DNA of 64,000 nucleotides from Desulfuromusa sp. Its GTDB lineage: Bacteria > Desulfobacterota > Desulfuromonadia > Desulfuromonadales > Geopsychrobacteraceae. Shown piece by piece: positions 19,179 through 27,323 of this stretch (positions are counted from its first letter, which is position 1; the number at the start of each line of letters is the position of its first letter). The stretch lies in NCBI GenBank assembly GCA_016744675.1, contig JADGDX010000013.1, forward strand, positions 1-64,000. Direction: 5' to 3'. A program made the translations under genes and the position numbers. The notes under the pieces are model-generated. The model saw only the letters and a list, made by a program, of their open reading frames with translations, was not told the DNA's origin and searched no databases.

Positions 19179-19682
19179 TCAGTGAAACGGGCCTGCAAGC
19201 GGACCCGCTGACAATGCTCCGTTAAAAAATGGAGGAAGTTCTTTGGGTGGATCGGTATTAACATCGAGTAACTCAATAACAAAAGTCAGTGGTTTTCCCG
19301 CCAATGGATGGTTAGAGTCAAGAGTCACTGTCTCCTCAGTGACTTTATTAATCATAAGCAGCAAGAGTCGACCATCAGCCTGAGTCACTTCGAGTTGCCC
19401 ACCTTCGATGAGTTCAAGGTTCTCAGGCAAATCAGCTCGCTTAACCTCTTCTATCAGGTCTGGGTTGGTTTCCCCATAAGCTTGGCTTGGCTCGATGACA
19501 ACAGTTTTGCTCTCACCTTGAGACATGCCTAGGACAGCTAAATCGAACCCCTTAATCACCTCTTCTTTGCCAATAATGAAAGAGAGGGGGCTGTCTTCTG
19601 GAGACGCATCAAAGATTGTCCCGTCAGCGAGTTTTCCAGTGTAATTAACCGTCACAGTGTTGTTGAAAGCTGCACGAATCAT
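19179..19682 (-). CDS. FKBP-type peptidyl-prolyl isomerase (SlyD-like)
   Basis: This 167-residue cytoplasmic prolyl isomerase and chaperone begins at the ATG at 19682, preceded by ATGAGG. An upstream in-frame ATG at 19787 exists, but it would overlap the divergent promoter region and adds unrelated sequence. The FKBP half (VTVNYTGKLADGTIFDAS) and the inserted IF chaperone domain (about residues 75-125) are recognisable. The core closes with the HPLAGKPLTFVIELLDV strand. The long metal-binding His-rich tail of E. coli SlyD is absent; the end is short and proline/glycine-rich. It acts in general protein folding. Confidence 0.92.
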   Translation of the reverse strand: MIRAAFNNTVTVNYTGKLADGTIFDASPEDSPLSFIIGKEEVIKGFDLAVLGMSQGESKTVVIEPSQAYGETNPDLIEEVKRADLPENLELIEGGQLEVTQADGRLLLLMINKVTEETVTLDSNHPLAGKPLTFVIELLDVNTDPPKELPPFFNGALSAGPLAGPFH

Positions 19683-19784
19683 AAATACCTCATTGATTAT
19701 AGTTGTTGATTTATCCGGGAAACAACAGTTTAAAACGATGAATCCCGTGAGCGTTCTATGCTTAACAGGAGCGGCTTCATTGGT

Positions 19785-19803
19785 CAATTGTTTTCAACAA
19801 TTG
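19785..19803. promoter_or_regulatory. 19-bp inverted repeat between divergent FKBP and cupin genes
   Basis: CAATTGTT-TTC-AACAATTG is a perfect 8+8 inverted repeat with a 3-base centre. It lies in the 228-bp region between two divergent genes, 103 bp upstream of the FKBP start and 108 bp upstream of the cupin start. It may be an operator; as RNA it would be a weak AT-rich hairpin. Confidence 0.4.
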
Positions 19804-19910
19804 CTGAAGGCAAGTCCAACCCTGGGAACAAAATAATTTCTTTAATTTTCTGGACAGATCAATTTAAAACGTTTCTACTCCATGTAATTGATCTTGTTAT
19901 GGAGGCCCAT

Positions 19911-20237
19911 ATGTTCAGAAAAAAATCTGCTGATGGATACACACCAGCAACCGATAAAATAGAAATGAAAACACTTGTACATGGCGAGAAAACTCATTTG
20001 GTTGAGTTCCAAATGGAAAAAGGTGCCCTTCTCCCTCGTCATAGCCACCCACAAGAACAAACAGGATACCTGGTCTCAGGAAGTATGGAATTGACCATCG
20101 GCGATCAGACTTTTATAGTAAAGCCTGGTGATAGCTGGTGTATTGCAGGAGATACTGAACACAATGCTGTCATTGTTGAAGATAGTGTTGCCATTGAAGT
20201 CTTCTCTCCAATTAGAAAAGAATATCTCACTCACTAG
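19911..20237 (+). CDS. Small cupin-domain protein
   Basis: This 108-residue single-domain cupin starts at the ATG at 19911, which has TGGAGG five bases upstream. Longer in-frame starts lack a ribosome-binding site and run into the FKBP promoter region. Cupin motif 1 reads LPRHSHPQEQTGYLVSGSME, with the usual His-His-Glu metal ligands. Motif 2 is PGDSWCIAGDTEHNA, with the final His. Such proteins bind a divalent metal and may act as sensors or enzymes; nothing here shows which. The thioesterase gene follows after 8 bp, so the two are likely co-transcribed. Confidence 0.88.
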   Translation: MFRKKSADGYTPATDKIEMKTLVHGEKTHLVEFQMEKGALLPRHSHPQEQTGYLVSGSMELTIGDQTFIVKPGDSWCIAGDTEHNAVIVEDSVAIEVFSPIRKEYLTH

Positions 20238-20245
20238 GACATAAA

Positions 20246-20671
20246 ATGCCAAAAATATATAGCCACAGCTTTATCATCCCACCTGAAGCGAATGATGAGA
20301 ATGGACATGTCAATAATGTTGCTTATGTTCAATGGATGCAGGATGTTGCAACGATGCATTCAGAACTTCAAGGTTGCACGACCGAACTCTACCACAAACT
20401 GGGTTGCATCTGGATTGCTCGTTCACATCATATTGAGTACCTGAAACCTGCGTTTGCCGGAGATGAAATTGAAATAAAAACGTGGGTCTGTAACTTAAAA
20501 CGTGCTCGTTCCCTACGTCGTTATAAGTTTATTAACCCAAAAAGCCAGAATGTTTTAGCGCAAGCAGAAACTGATTGGGTTTACGTCAATGCCGAAACAG
20601 GCCGACCCTGCAAAGTCGATTCTGAGGTCAGTCAAGCATTCATTCTTGTCTCTCCAGAAGAAGAGCCATAA
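20246..20671 (+). CDS. Acyl-CoA thioesterase, hot-dog fold (4HBT/YbgC-like)
   Basis: This 141-residue protein has the hot-dog thioesterase pattern: the N-terminal motif NDENGHVNNVAYVQWMQD, including the Asn/Asp-x-x-x-H-V-N-N-x-x-Y/F catalytic region, then a hydrophobic helix and the strand HHIEYLKPAFAGDEIEI. Enzymes of this type hydrolyse acyl-CoA or acyl-ACP thioesters. It starts 8 bp after the cupin gene, preceded by AGGA. Substrate is unknown. The nearby crotonase and acyl-CoA dehydrogenase make a role in acyl-CoA turnover plausible, but they are in a different transcript. Confidence 0.88.
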   Translation: MPKIYSHSFIIPPEANDENGHVNNVAYVQWMQDVATMHSELQGCTTELYHKLGCIWIARSHHIEYLKPAFAGDEIEIKTWVCNLKRARSLRRYKFINPKSQNVLAQAETDWVYVNAETGRPCKVDSEVSQAFILVSPEEEP

Positions 20672-20698
20672 GCTCACAATTCATCATAAAAAAGAAAA

Positions 20699-20720
20699 AG
20701 GCAGGGTCTCCCCCCTGCCT
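20699..20720 (-). terminator. Intrinsic terminator of hsp20
   Basis: AGGCAGGG (20699-20706) pairs with CCCTGCCT (20713-20720). On the minus strand the stem is followed by TTTTTCTTTTTT, a good T-rich tail. It therefore ends the hsp20 transcript; the plus-strand thioesterase transcript also reads into the stem. Confidence 0.8.
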
Positions 20721-20758
20721 CAACTTCTCAATTCATTTCAAGCGTTGATATCAACGTC

Positions 20759-21202
20759 TCATTTGACTTTAATCTCAATTGCTTGCGGTTTTTTAACTTC
20801 AGTTTTTGGGATTGTCAAAGCTAAGAGACCATCCCTAAAAGTTGCATCTATTTTTTCTTCATCAACGTTTTCTGGTAAGGAAAAACTACGGCTAAAACTT
20901 CCATAATAGCGCTCAATACGATGGAATTTCTTACCCTTCTCCTCTTTTTCTTGCTTATTGACACCACTGACATTTAGCACGTGATCTTCTAGGTTGATTT
21001 TAACATCCTCGCGCTTGATACCTGGAATCTCAATATTAACGCTGAAGTGATCGTCAGTTTCACTGATATCAGCTCGAGGAGCCCAATCCGCACCTTTCAC
21101 ATTTAAATCTCGGCCACCTCTAAACGGCCAATCTTGCGATTTAGCGTAAGGATCTAGCATTCCTTCCATTTCCCGAAAAGGGTCCCATCTTGCAAGTCTC
21201 AT
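20759..21202 (-). CDS. Small heat-shock protein, Hsp20/alpha-crystallin family
   Basis: This 147-residue ATP-independent holdase chaperone starts at the ATG at 21202, directly behind AAAGGAGGACGTT. A longer in-frame start at 21256 lacks a good ribosome-binding site. The N-terminus MRLARWDPFREMEGM is typical. The alpha-crystallin domain runs from about residue 40 (WAPRADISETDDHF) through GIKREDVKI and ends with the FRDGLLALTIPK strand. The C-terminal IEIKVK tail holds the I-x-I/V anchor that docks onto neighbouring subunits. I looked for a sigma-32-type promoter upstream and could not define one. Confidence 0.95.
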   Translation of the reverse strand: MRLARWDPFREMEGMLDPYAKSQDWPFRGGRDLNVKGADWAPRADISETDDHFSVNIEIPGIKREDVKINLEDHVLNVSGVNKQEKEEKGKKFHRIERYYGSFSRSFSLPENVDEEKIDATFRDGLLALTIPKTEVKKPQAIEIKVK

Positions 21203-21410
21203 AACGTCCTCCTTTATAAACTGCGGAAAAGTTATCAACTGACAAACTGTCCACATTCAATCAGCCAGCGCAGAAAGAAAAACTCATTATAAAAGGCTAT
21301 CGCTATTATTGTTTTTATCAAGCATTTGCACAAAATTATTTTGGCAGTTGTCTTAGAGATCGGGGGGTTAGGTATAAAAAATGGAGGGTCAGATAGGCTA
21401 AGATTAAAAG

Positions 21411-21689
21411 CTAGAGTTTGCTTTCCGAAGAGAGGATCATAAACAACCAACATCCACAGGCAATCATCAATGCTAAGCTAAACCAATAGCCGTACCAAGA
21501 AAGCCCGACATGACCACTCTGTGTGCGAGTTATTTCTCGGTATTTTTTCATATGTTTGTGGACTTGCCAGCGTATTTCAAAAAAACTAACTTTAATTTCA
21601 GCTGAAGTGACCCGACGAAGAATTTGAATCGAAAAGTAAAAATTAATCAGACTGGCAAATAATAAAATAAATATCGAAATAATTAACAA
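21411..21689 (-). CDS. Hypothetical small membrane protein, two TM segments
   Basis: This 92-residue protein probably starts at a TTG at 21689, with AGAGGG six bases upstream. It has a hydrophobic N-terminal helix (about residues 2-20), a basic central loop of about 45 residues and a second helix (about 68-87). I do not recognise a family. It lies 31 bp after the lipoprotein gene and follows the GGDEF receptor on the same strand, so the three probably form one transcript. Its reality rests on length, hydrophobic pattern and position. Confidence 0.55.
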   Translation of the reverse strand: MLIISIFILLFASLINFYFSIQILRRVTSAEIKVSFFEIRWQVHKHMKKYREITRTQSGHVGLSWYGYWFSLALMIACGCWLFMILSSESKL

Positions 21690-21720
21690 AAGAAGCCCTC
21701 TACAACCATTAAACTCTGCA

Positions 21721-22113
21721 TCACTTTGGATATTTTTCTGATTGAATCAATGAACCTTTAAGCTTCTCAATTGTCAGCATCAATTCTTGATTCTCCAATT
21801 CTAATTGATCAGCTTTTTCCGCCTTTGTACGATTTTCATTGCTTTGTTTTTGCAGCTTTAAATACTGAGATTTACGCTGGTCAAGTTCTTGGGAATAAAG
21901 AATTATCGTCTTTGCCCGATCAGCCCAAATACTGTCTGGAAAATCAGAGATAAGTTTCTGAAAACCATCAATTCTATGACTGTCCTGAAACTTAGCGAAT
22001 GCGAGGCTGAAATCTTGTTGATCTTGCAAAACGGCCTGTTTTGACTGTGGGCAAATTGAAGCGCAGCCGAAATTAAAAAACAATAGAATGGTGGCAATAA
22101 GAAGGTAACGCAT
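21721..22113 (-). CDS. Hypothetical lipoprotein with coiled coil
   Basis: This 130-residue protein starts at the ATG at 22113, one base past the stop of the upstream GGDEF gene, which suggests translational coupling. The start is a lipoprotein signal: MRYLLIATILLFFNFGCAS, with the lipidated cysteine at residue 18. The middle resembles a tetratricopeptide-like half repeat (LAFAKFQDSHRIDGFQKLISD and SIWADRAKTIILYS) of the kind seen in periplasmic YbgF-type proteins. The C-terminal third is a charged coiled coil (about residues 80-125). Function is unknown; the position suggests it works with the membrane GGDEF protein. Confidence 0.68.
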   Translation of the reverse strand: MRYLLIATILLFFNFGCASICPQSKQAVLQDQQDFSLAFAKFQDSHRIDGFQKLISDFPDSIWADRAKTIILYSQELDQRKSQYLKLQKQSNENRTKAEKADQLELENQELMLTIEKLKGSLIQSEKYPK

Positions 22114-22114
22114 T

Positions 22115-23437
22115 TTATTTACGTCTTTCCAACATATAATTACTCCCTTCTTGGATTTTAAGATATTCCTTAACCCTTGCACAATCCTGACTAATTGCCA
22201 GTCGTGATGGGTACTCATAATGATCAGAGGGGATAACAGCTATTGAAATCGTCATCAATGGAAAAGTCCTTTTCACACCATACCGATCCTCACCAACAAA
22301 GGACCCTGCTTGTTGATCCTCATCGCTATAAAATGATGGGACTAACTCCGTAAATCCTTCGATGATCTTCTGCGCGAGAAACTCCCCGGAATCGAGACTG
22401 CTGATAACAACATAATCATCACCACCGATATGTCCAACTAAATCAAGTGAACTCCCATGTTCTCCAACAACTTGCTTTAATATCGTTCCAACTTTTGCAA
22501 GGACATCACTTCCCGCTTTATATCCATAGCGATCACTGTAAGCTTTGAAATTATCTAAATCGATATAGAGGTGCGAAAAGTTCTCGCGCCGACCGATTCT
22601 CATTTCAATTTCACGGTCAATAGCAAGGTTTCCAGGCAAAAGAGTCAGTGGATTCGCATCCAAATGGAGTTGCTCAAGTTCGCTCAACTTTTCCCCCATC
22701 TGTGTAAAATCACTTGCGAGTTGAGCAAATTCATCACTCCCATACAATTCAGGTTGATGATCAAAGCGTCCCGCAGATATTCGTTGAGTTGCTTTTTTTA
22801 ATTCCTTAATTGAGCGGTGAATACTCAAAATAACCGTTAATGATACTGGGGCAGAAAGCAATATCCCAATCAATGTAATCAGCACCGTCATTTGAAATGC
22901 CTGGCCAGTGTGTTGCGATAGTTGTGCAAGACCAGTATTAATATTCTGTTGCTGTTGCTGCCTGAAATCTGCAAGATAATTTAACAACTGAACTCGCAGC
23001 GGAATCATTATTTCTGTCGAAATCTCTTGAGCGTGAGACCAATCTTCCCAAAATAAGGCTTCTGAGAGCTTATTATCAGCTTGTCGATAGTTATCGATAT
23101 ATTCAATCAGTGGCTCTACATTTTCTGGAAGCGGTGGACGATTTATTTCAAGGGCATAACGAATAAATTCATTGTTACGGTTAAGACGCAATTCGCTCAG
23201 AGCAGGGTCACGCAAAATCAGGAGTTGTTTTTCAATGTTTTCTTGGGCCAGAAGGTTCTGCTGCAGGTCACGGACGAGCTCAAAAGTACGGAACTCAACA
23301 TTTACCAATTGCTCAGTATCCAGGGACTGCTGGTGCATACGTGACAGTGCAAAACCGACAGCCAAAAGGCTGAAAATAAGCACCACCAAATAACCAATAA
23401 CGACTTTTTTTGTTACAGTTGAAAACAAGTTACGCAT
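22115..23437 (-). CDS. Membrane HAMP-GGDEF protein with altered GGDDY motif
   Basis: This 440-residue receptor has TM1 at about 12-34, a periplasmic sensor of about 145 residues that is largely helical (4-helix-bundle type), TM2 at about 182-205, and a HAMP domain to about 256. A GGDEF-like domain fills the remainder. The signature reads HIGGDDYVV (GGDDY at 338-342) instead of GG[DE]EF. The usual I-site RxxD is absent: DLVGHI precedes the motif. The substrate-binding YIDLDNFKAYSDRYG region is intact. It may still be active, since related GGDDF variants exist, or it may only bind nucleotide. It is the first gene of a small operon with a lipoprotein and a membrane protein. Confidence 0.88.
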   Translation of the reverse strand: MRNLFSTVTKKVVIGYLVVLIFSLLAVGFALSRMHQQSLDTEQLVNVEFRTFELVRDLQQNLLAQENIEKQLLILRDPALSELRLNRNNEFIRYALEINRPPLPENVEPLIEYIDNYRQADNKLSEALFWEDWSHAQEISTEIMIPLRVQLLNYLADFRQQQQQNINTGLAQLSQHTGQAFQMTVLITLIGILLSAPVSLTVILSIHRSIKELKKATQRISAGRFDHQPELYGSDEFAQLASDFTQMGEKLSELEQLHLDANPLTLLPGNLAIDREIEMRIGRRENFSHLYIDLDNFKAYSDRYGYKAGSDVLAKVGTILKQVVGEHGSSLDLVGHIGGDDYVVISSLDSGEFLAQKIIEGFTELVPSFYSDEDQQAGSFVGEDRYGVKRTFPLMTISIAVIPSDHYEYPSRLAISQDCARVKEYLKIQEGSNYMLERRK

Positions 23438-23533
23438 AATTGTTATCCACTCCGGATATTGGAGAGATTATATATTACTACAAAATAAATAAACTGTGGA
23501 AACTTTAATCTCCACTCAGCCGCATCTAACGAA

Positions 23534-23556
23534 AAAAGCGCCTCAAAGGCGCTTTT
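23534..23556. terminator. Intrinsic terminator of the liv operon
   Basis: AAAAGCGCC (23534-23542) and GGCGCTTTT (23548-23556) form a 9-bp stem with a TCAAA loop. It lies 24 bp past the livF stop; the minus strand continues into TTTTTTCG. The symmetry would also allow it to work on plus-strand transcripts. Confidence 0.88.
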
Positions 23557-23580
23557 AATAAATCGAAATAAAAATCAATG

Positions 23581-24288
23581 TTAAATACCTAGATAAGCCT
23601 TTCTAACATCGTCATTAGCTAAGAGATTATCAGCAGAGTCGACAAGTGTAATGCGACCATTTTCCATAACATAACCACGGTCAGCCAGTTTCAAAGCCTG
23701 GTTAGCATTTTGTTCTACAAGGAAAATTGTCGTGTTACTCTCTTTGTTTATCTGACGAATAATTTCAAAAATCTTCTTAATGATCAATGGAGCTAAGCCA
23801 AGAGAAGGCTCATCAAGGAGTAACACACGTGGTCTTCCCATCAATGCTCGTGATATTGCCAACATCTGCTGCTCACCACCAGAAAGGGTTCCTCCAAGTT
23901 GACTGCGGCGCTTTTCAAGAATAGGGAATAAGGTCATGACATAGTTCAGGTCCTGCTGGATCAATTTCTTATTTTTACGCAAGAATGCGCCCATTTCTAA
24001 ATTTTCAAGAACAGTCAAGTCGGGGAAGATTCGACGTCCCTCTGGAACTTGAATGATGCCACGTTCAACTATTTTTTCAGCACTGACACCTTTTAAAGAA
24101 TCTCCATCCAACGAAATATCACCTGAGCGGGGTGGAGTAATGCCACAAATCGACATCAATGTCGTTGTTTTCCCGGCACCATTAGCTCCAATTAGAGCGA
24201 CAATTTCTCCCTCTTTAATATCGATTGAAACGTCTTTGAGAGCCTGGATATTTCCATAATAAGTTTGAATATTCTGTATTTTAAGCAT
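23581..24288 (-). CDS. livF: Branched-chain amino-acid ABC transporter ATP-binding protein LivF
   Basis: This 235-residue ATPase starts at the ATG at 24288, whose first 8 bases overlap the end of livG. The longer in-frame start upstream would duplicate livG sequence and is unlikely. The Walker A is GANGAGKTT, the ABC signature LSGGEQQMLAISRAL, and the Walker B VLLLDEPSLGL. The GSSGEP-like LivF features (RGIIQVPEGRRIFPDLTVLENL) separate it from LivG. With LivG it powers the LivH-LivM permease. It is the last gene of the operon and is followed by a strong hairpin terminator. Confidence 0.95.
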   Translation of the reverse strand: MLKIQNIQTYYGNIQALKDVSIDIKEGEIVALIGANGAGKTTTLMSICGITPPRSGDISLDGDSLKGVSAEKIVERGIIQVPEGRRIFPDLTVLENLEMGAFLRKNKKLIQQDLNYVMTLFPILEKRRSQLGGTLSGGEQQMLAISRALMGRPRVLLLDEPSLGLAPLIIKKIFEIIRQINKESNTTIFLVEQNANQALKLADRGYVMENGRITLVDSADNLLANDDVRKAYLGI

Positions 24289-25081
24289 CAGTCTCTTCCC
24301 CCAGATATGCCTCGATGACCTTCGGGTTATCCTTAATTTCTTGCGGACTCCCCTCGGCAATCTTCTTCCCATACTCCATGACATAAATCGGGTCAGAAAT
24401 ATTCATAACTAACTTCATATCATGCTCAATCAATAAAATAGCCATTTCTTCTTCATCACTGATTTTGCAAATTAACTGTTCAAGGTCTGCTGTTTCCTGG
24501 GGATTCATCCCTGCAGCAGGCTCATCAAGCAATAATAAAAAAGGGTCAGTTGCCATAGCGCGGGCGATTTCAAGTCGACGTTGGGCACCATAGGGAAGGT
24601 TCTTTGAAAACTCGTTAGCAAAATCAGCCAAACCTACTTTTTCAAGGAGTTGGTAACTCGATTCAACAATCTGGCGTTCTTCTTCTTGAACCCCTTTACC
24701 TTTAATAATGGCTCTAAAAATACCAGAATTTGTTCGGCAATGACGACCTATCATAACATTTTCAAGAACTGTCATATCAGGAAACAGGCGAATGTTCTGA
24801 AAAGTACGGGCCAGTCCCATTTCAGTAACTTTATTGGGCTTCAGACCATTGAGTCGACGAGTTTTTTGTCCCTTAGGATGAAGTAACACATCCCCCTTTG
24901 TCGGATTATAAATACCAGTGATGCAGTTGAAAAAAGTAGTTTTCCCTGCACCATTTGGTCCGATCAAAGCTGCAATATCCCCTTCGTGAACCTCAAGAGT
25001 TACACTATCGACAGCCCGCAGGCCGCCAAAGTCCATCGTCAGCCCTTTAACTTCAAGTAGCTTATGTTTGTTATCAGCCAT
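24281..25081 (-). CDS. livG: Branched-chain amino-acid ABC transporter ATP-binding protein LivG
   Basis: This 266-residue ATPase starts at the ATG at 25081, which overlaps the livM stop by 8 bases. It has Walker A GPNGAGKTT, the LivG-specific GLARTFQNIRLFPDMTVLENV segment, an ABC signature LPYGAQRRLEIARAMA and Walker B LLLLDEPAAGMNP. It pairs with LivF in the nucleotide-binding dimer of the amino-acid importer. Overlapping reading frames at both ends show tight translational coupling in the operon. Confidence 0.95.
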   Translation of the reverse strand: MADNKHKLLEVKGLTMDFGGLRAVDSVTLEVHEGDIAALIGPNGAGKTTFFNCITGIYNPTKGDVLLHPKGQKTRRLNGLKPNKVTEMGLARTFQNIRLFPDMTVLENVMIGRHCRTNSGIFRAIIKGKGVQEEERQIVESSYQLLEKVGLADFANEFSKNLPYGAQRRLEIARAMATDPFLLLLDEPAAGMNPQETADLEQLICKISDEEEMAILLIEHDMKLVMNISDPIYVMEYGKKIAEGSPQEIKDNPKVIEAYLGEETDA

Positions 25082-26303
25082 TGTCGATTTTTTCCTTCGA
25101 GCCTTTATATTCATACGTTTGACGAAGATTACTGATTATTCCTTGAGGGCGGAAAATCATCATCAGCACCATCGCTGCCCCAAATGCCAACATCCTGTAT
25201 TCAGAGAACGCACGCATATATTCAGGAAGAAGAATAAGAAAGAATGCTCCGATAATAACCCCGAGAATTGAACCCATTCCACCGAGAACAACGATCGAAA
25301 GGATAATCGCAGATTCCATAAATGTAAAACTAGCAGGATTAATAAAGGTTGTTTTTGATGCGAACAAAACCCCCACCATTCCAGCCCAAAATGCCCCTAG
25401 AGCATAAGCAGAGAGCTTGGTGCGGGCGATATCAATACCCATAGCCACACAAGCAATCTCATCTTCACGCATAGCGATCCAGGCGCGACCAATCCGGCTA
25501 TTTTTCAAACGATTTGTTACCAGTATCGTAAAAATAACGAGGGCAATCATAATGTAATAAATATAAATGGTTGAATTGGCGAGGCTAAGATCCATGCCAA
25601 AAAAGTTAGGTCGATCAATGTTGGCAATACCGCTTGGTCCAAATGACAAACCATCCCAGTTTTCCATGACAACCTTAAAGATCATTCCAAATCCTAAGGT
25701 CACAATAGCGAGATAATCGCCACGCAATCTTAATATTGGAAATCCGAGAACGATGCCAAATAGGCAGCCTATAATGCCACCAATGGGGAGAGTAACCCAG
25801 AAACCAAGATCAAAATGATGATTTAAAAGAGCATATGAATAGGCACCAACACCAAAGAATGCAACATAACCAAGGTCAAGTAATCCCGCCAAGCCAACAG
25901 TAATGTTAAGCCCCAATCCCAGGACGACATAGATCAAAGCTGAGATCATAATTGTACTTTGATAGGTATCAAAAACCAGGGGAAAAACTAAAGCCGCAAG
26001 TAAGATAAATCCCATCGCTCGGTAGCGGAAAGACATATCCTCAAGCAATATCTGCATCCTACTGCGGATTTCTCCACCTTCGTCAGCAACCTGTTTTCTC
26101 ATCTGCTGGCGAGACAACATATAACGCCAAAGATAAGAGAGAACAAACGCCCCGATCGCAACCCAGACCATATTCATCCAGCGCCAAATCACCTCTTGAT
26201 TCATGGTGTTGACACGAACAACCATCAGCGGGAAAGTGAGAAAAACAAACCACAGTGAAACTACAATTGATTGTTTAAAATTCTGTAGCATATCCGTCAC
26301 CAT
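25074..26303 (-). CDS. livM: Branched-chain amino-acid ABC transporter permease LivM
   Basis: This 409-residue inner-membrane permease has an N-terminal extension of roughly 90 residues, with two hydrophobic helices and a polar linker (SRQQMRKQVADEGGE), before the conserved permease core. The core shows the LivM hallmarks GLGLNITVGLAGLLDLGYVA and the EAA-like loop near RIGRAWIAMREDEIA. The ATG at 26303 shares one base with the livH stop codon (TAATG). LivM and LivH form the membrane channel of the importer. Confidence 0.94.
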   Translation of the reverse strand: MVTDMLQNFKQSIVVSLWFVFLTFPLMVVRVNTMNQEVIWRWMNMVWVAIGAFVLSYLWRYMLSRQQMRKQVADEGGEIRSRMQILLEDMSFRYRAMGFILLAALVFPLVFDTYQSTIMISALIYVVLGLGLNITVGLAGLLDLGYVAFFGVGAYSYALLNHHFDLGFWVTLPIGGIIGCLFGIVLGFPILRLRGDYLAIVTLGFGMIFKVVMENWDGLSFGPSGIANIDRPNFFGMDLSLANSTIYIYYIMIALVIFTILVTNRLKNSRIGRAWIAMREDEIACVAMGIDIARTKLSAYALGAFWAGMVGVLFASKTTFINPASFTFMESAIILSIVVLGGMGSILGVIIGAFFLILLPEYMRAFSEYRMLAFGAAMVLMMIFRPQGIISNLRQTYEYKGSKEKIDNG

Positions 26304-27205
26304 TAAACCTTCTGCTTACGCACCTTGCCAAGAATCCCGGCAGGTCGAAGGATCAGGATGATAACCAGCAAACCAAAGGTAAAAACATCCTCATAATCAC
26401 TGGAAATATAACCGGCAGCAAAACTTTCTGCCCATCCGAGGACAAGTCCGCCGAACACCGCACCTGGGATAGATCCGATCCCCCCAAGAACTGCTGCAGT
26501 AAAAGCTTTGACACCTGCAAGAAAACCAATATAAAAATTCACTTGCCCAATATAGGAAGCGACAAGAACACCGCCGATGGCGGCTAAGGCTGAACCGATT
26601 ATAAATGTCAGCGAAATAATTCGATCGACATTCACCCCCACGAGGCGTGCCATATTCATATCTTGCTGAGTTGCACGCATGGCCTTCCCGACTTTAGTTT
26701 TCTTGATCAACAGAGTCAGGAGAATCATCGTGATAACAGTCGTTATCAAAATCACCAACTCTGGAGAGCCAATAATATGGGCAACGGGCTCCATGAAAGC
26801 AAAATCAGGGATCAATCGTGGAAAAGGAAGAAAATCTGATGTCTGAGCCAACAAAACATAATTCTGAAGAAAAATAGACATTCCGATAGCACTGATCAAT
26901 GGCGATAGACGGGGAGCTCCACGTAAAGGCCGATAAGCGACCTTTTCCAGTGTATACCCATAAGCACACGCATAGATCACAGCAATAACGCCGGCTAGGA
27001 TCAGGATTGATACTCCACTTAACCCATAGATCGTACAAACCCCGGCCACTATCAACGCAACAAAAGCCCCAATCATATAAATTTCACCATGGGCAAAGTT
27101 GATTAACTGGATGATGCCGTAGACCATGGTGTAGCCCAGAGCTATTAGGGCATAAATACTACCCCGGGTTAACCCACCGAAGAAAAGTTCAAGAAAATAT
27201 TCCAT
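26303..27205 (-). CDS. livH: Branched-chain amino-acid ABC transporter permease LivH
   Basis: This 300-residue permease starts at the ATG at 27205; a TTG at 27214 is in frame but less likely. It has the typical LivH beginning (GGLTRGSIYALIALGYTMVY), the GIIQLINFAHGEIYMIGAF segment and the loop KTKVGKAMRATQQDMNMARL that contacts the ATPases. It is separated from livK by about 120 bp containing a strong hairpin, so the permease genes are probably expressed by partial read-through from livK. Confidence 0.95.
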   Translation of the reverse strand: MEYFLELFFGGLTRGSIYALIALGYTMVYGIIQLINFAHGEIYMIGAFVALIVAGVCTIYGLSGVSILILAGVIAVIYACAYGYTLEKVAYRPLRGAPRLSPLISAIGMSIFLQNYVLLAQTSDFLPFPRLIPDFAFMEPVAHIIGSPELVILITTVITMILLTLLIKKTKVGKAMRATQQDMNMARLVGVNVDRIISLTFIIGSALAAIGGVLVASYIGQVNFYIGFLAGVKAFTAAVLGGIGSIPGAVFGGLVLGWAESFAAGYISSDYEDVFTFGLLVIILILRPAGILGKVRKQKV

Positions 27206-27260
27206 AAGAAACAACCGAGCAATGAAGGAAAATAGTTAATTTCCTGTTATAACAAAATTT

Positions 27261-27289
27261 CAGGGGACCGGTTCGATACCGGTCCCCTG
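27261..27289 (-). terminator. Intrinsic terminator between livK and livH
   Basis: CAGGGGACCGG (27261-27271) pairs with CCGGTCCCCTG (27279-27289), with one extra T-A pair inside and a short loop. On the minus strand the stem is followed by AAATTTTGTTATAA. It is GC-rich and sits inside the operon, so it probably lowers livHMGF expression relative to livK. Confidence 0.85.
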
Positions 27290-27323
27290 AAAAGAATCAA
27301 TAAACAATATTTACACTGTTTAT

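Noticed and set aside
19683..19910. Upstream extensions of both the FKBP frame (to 19787) and the cupin frame (to 19758)
   Set aside because: The two extensions overlap each other head-on and lack ribosome-binding sites, while internal ATGs have good ones.
21235..21453. 72-codon frame on the minus strand between hsp20 and the small membrane protein
   Set aside because: It overlaps the end of the membrane protein gene and the hsp20 leader, has no ribosome-binding site and no recognisable pattern.
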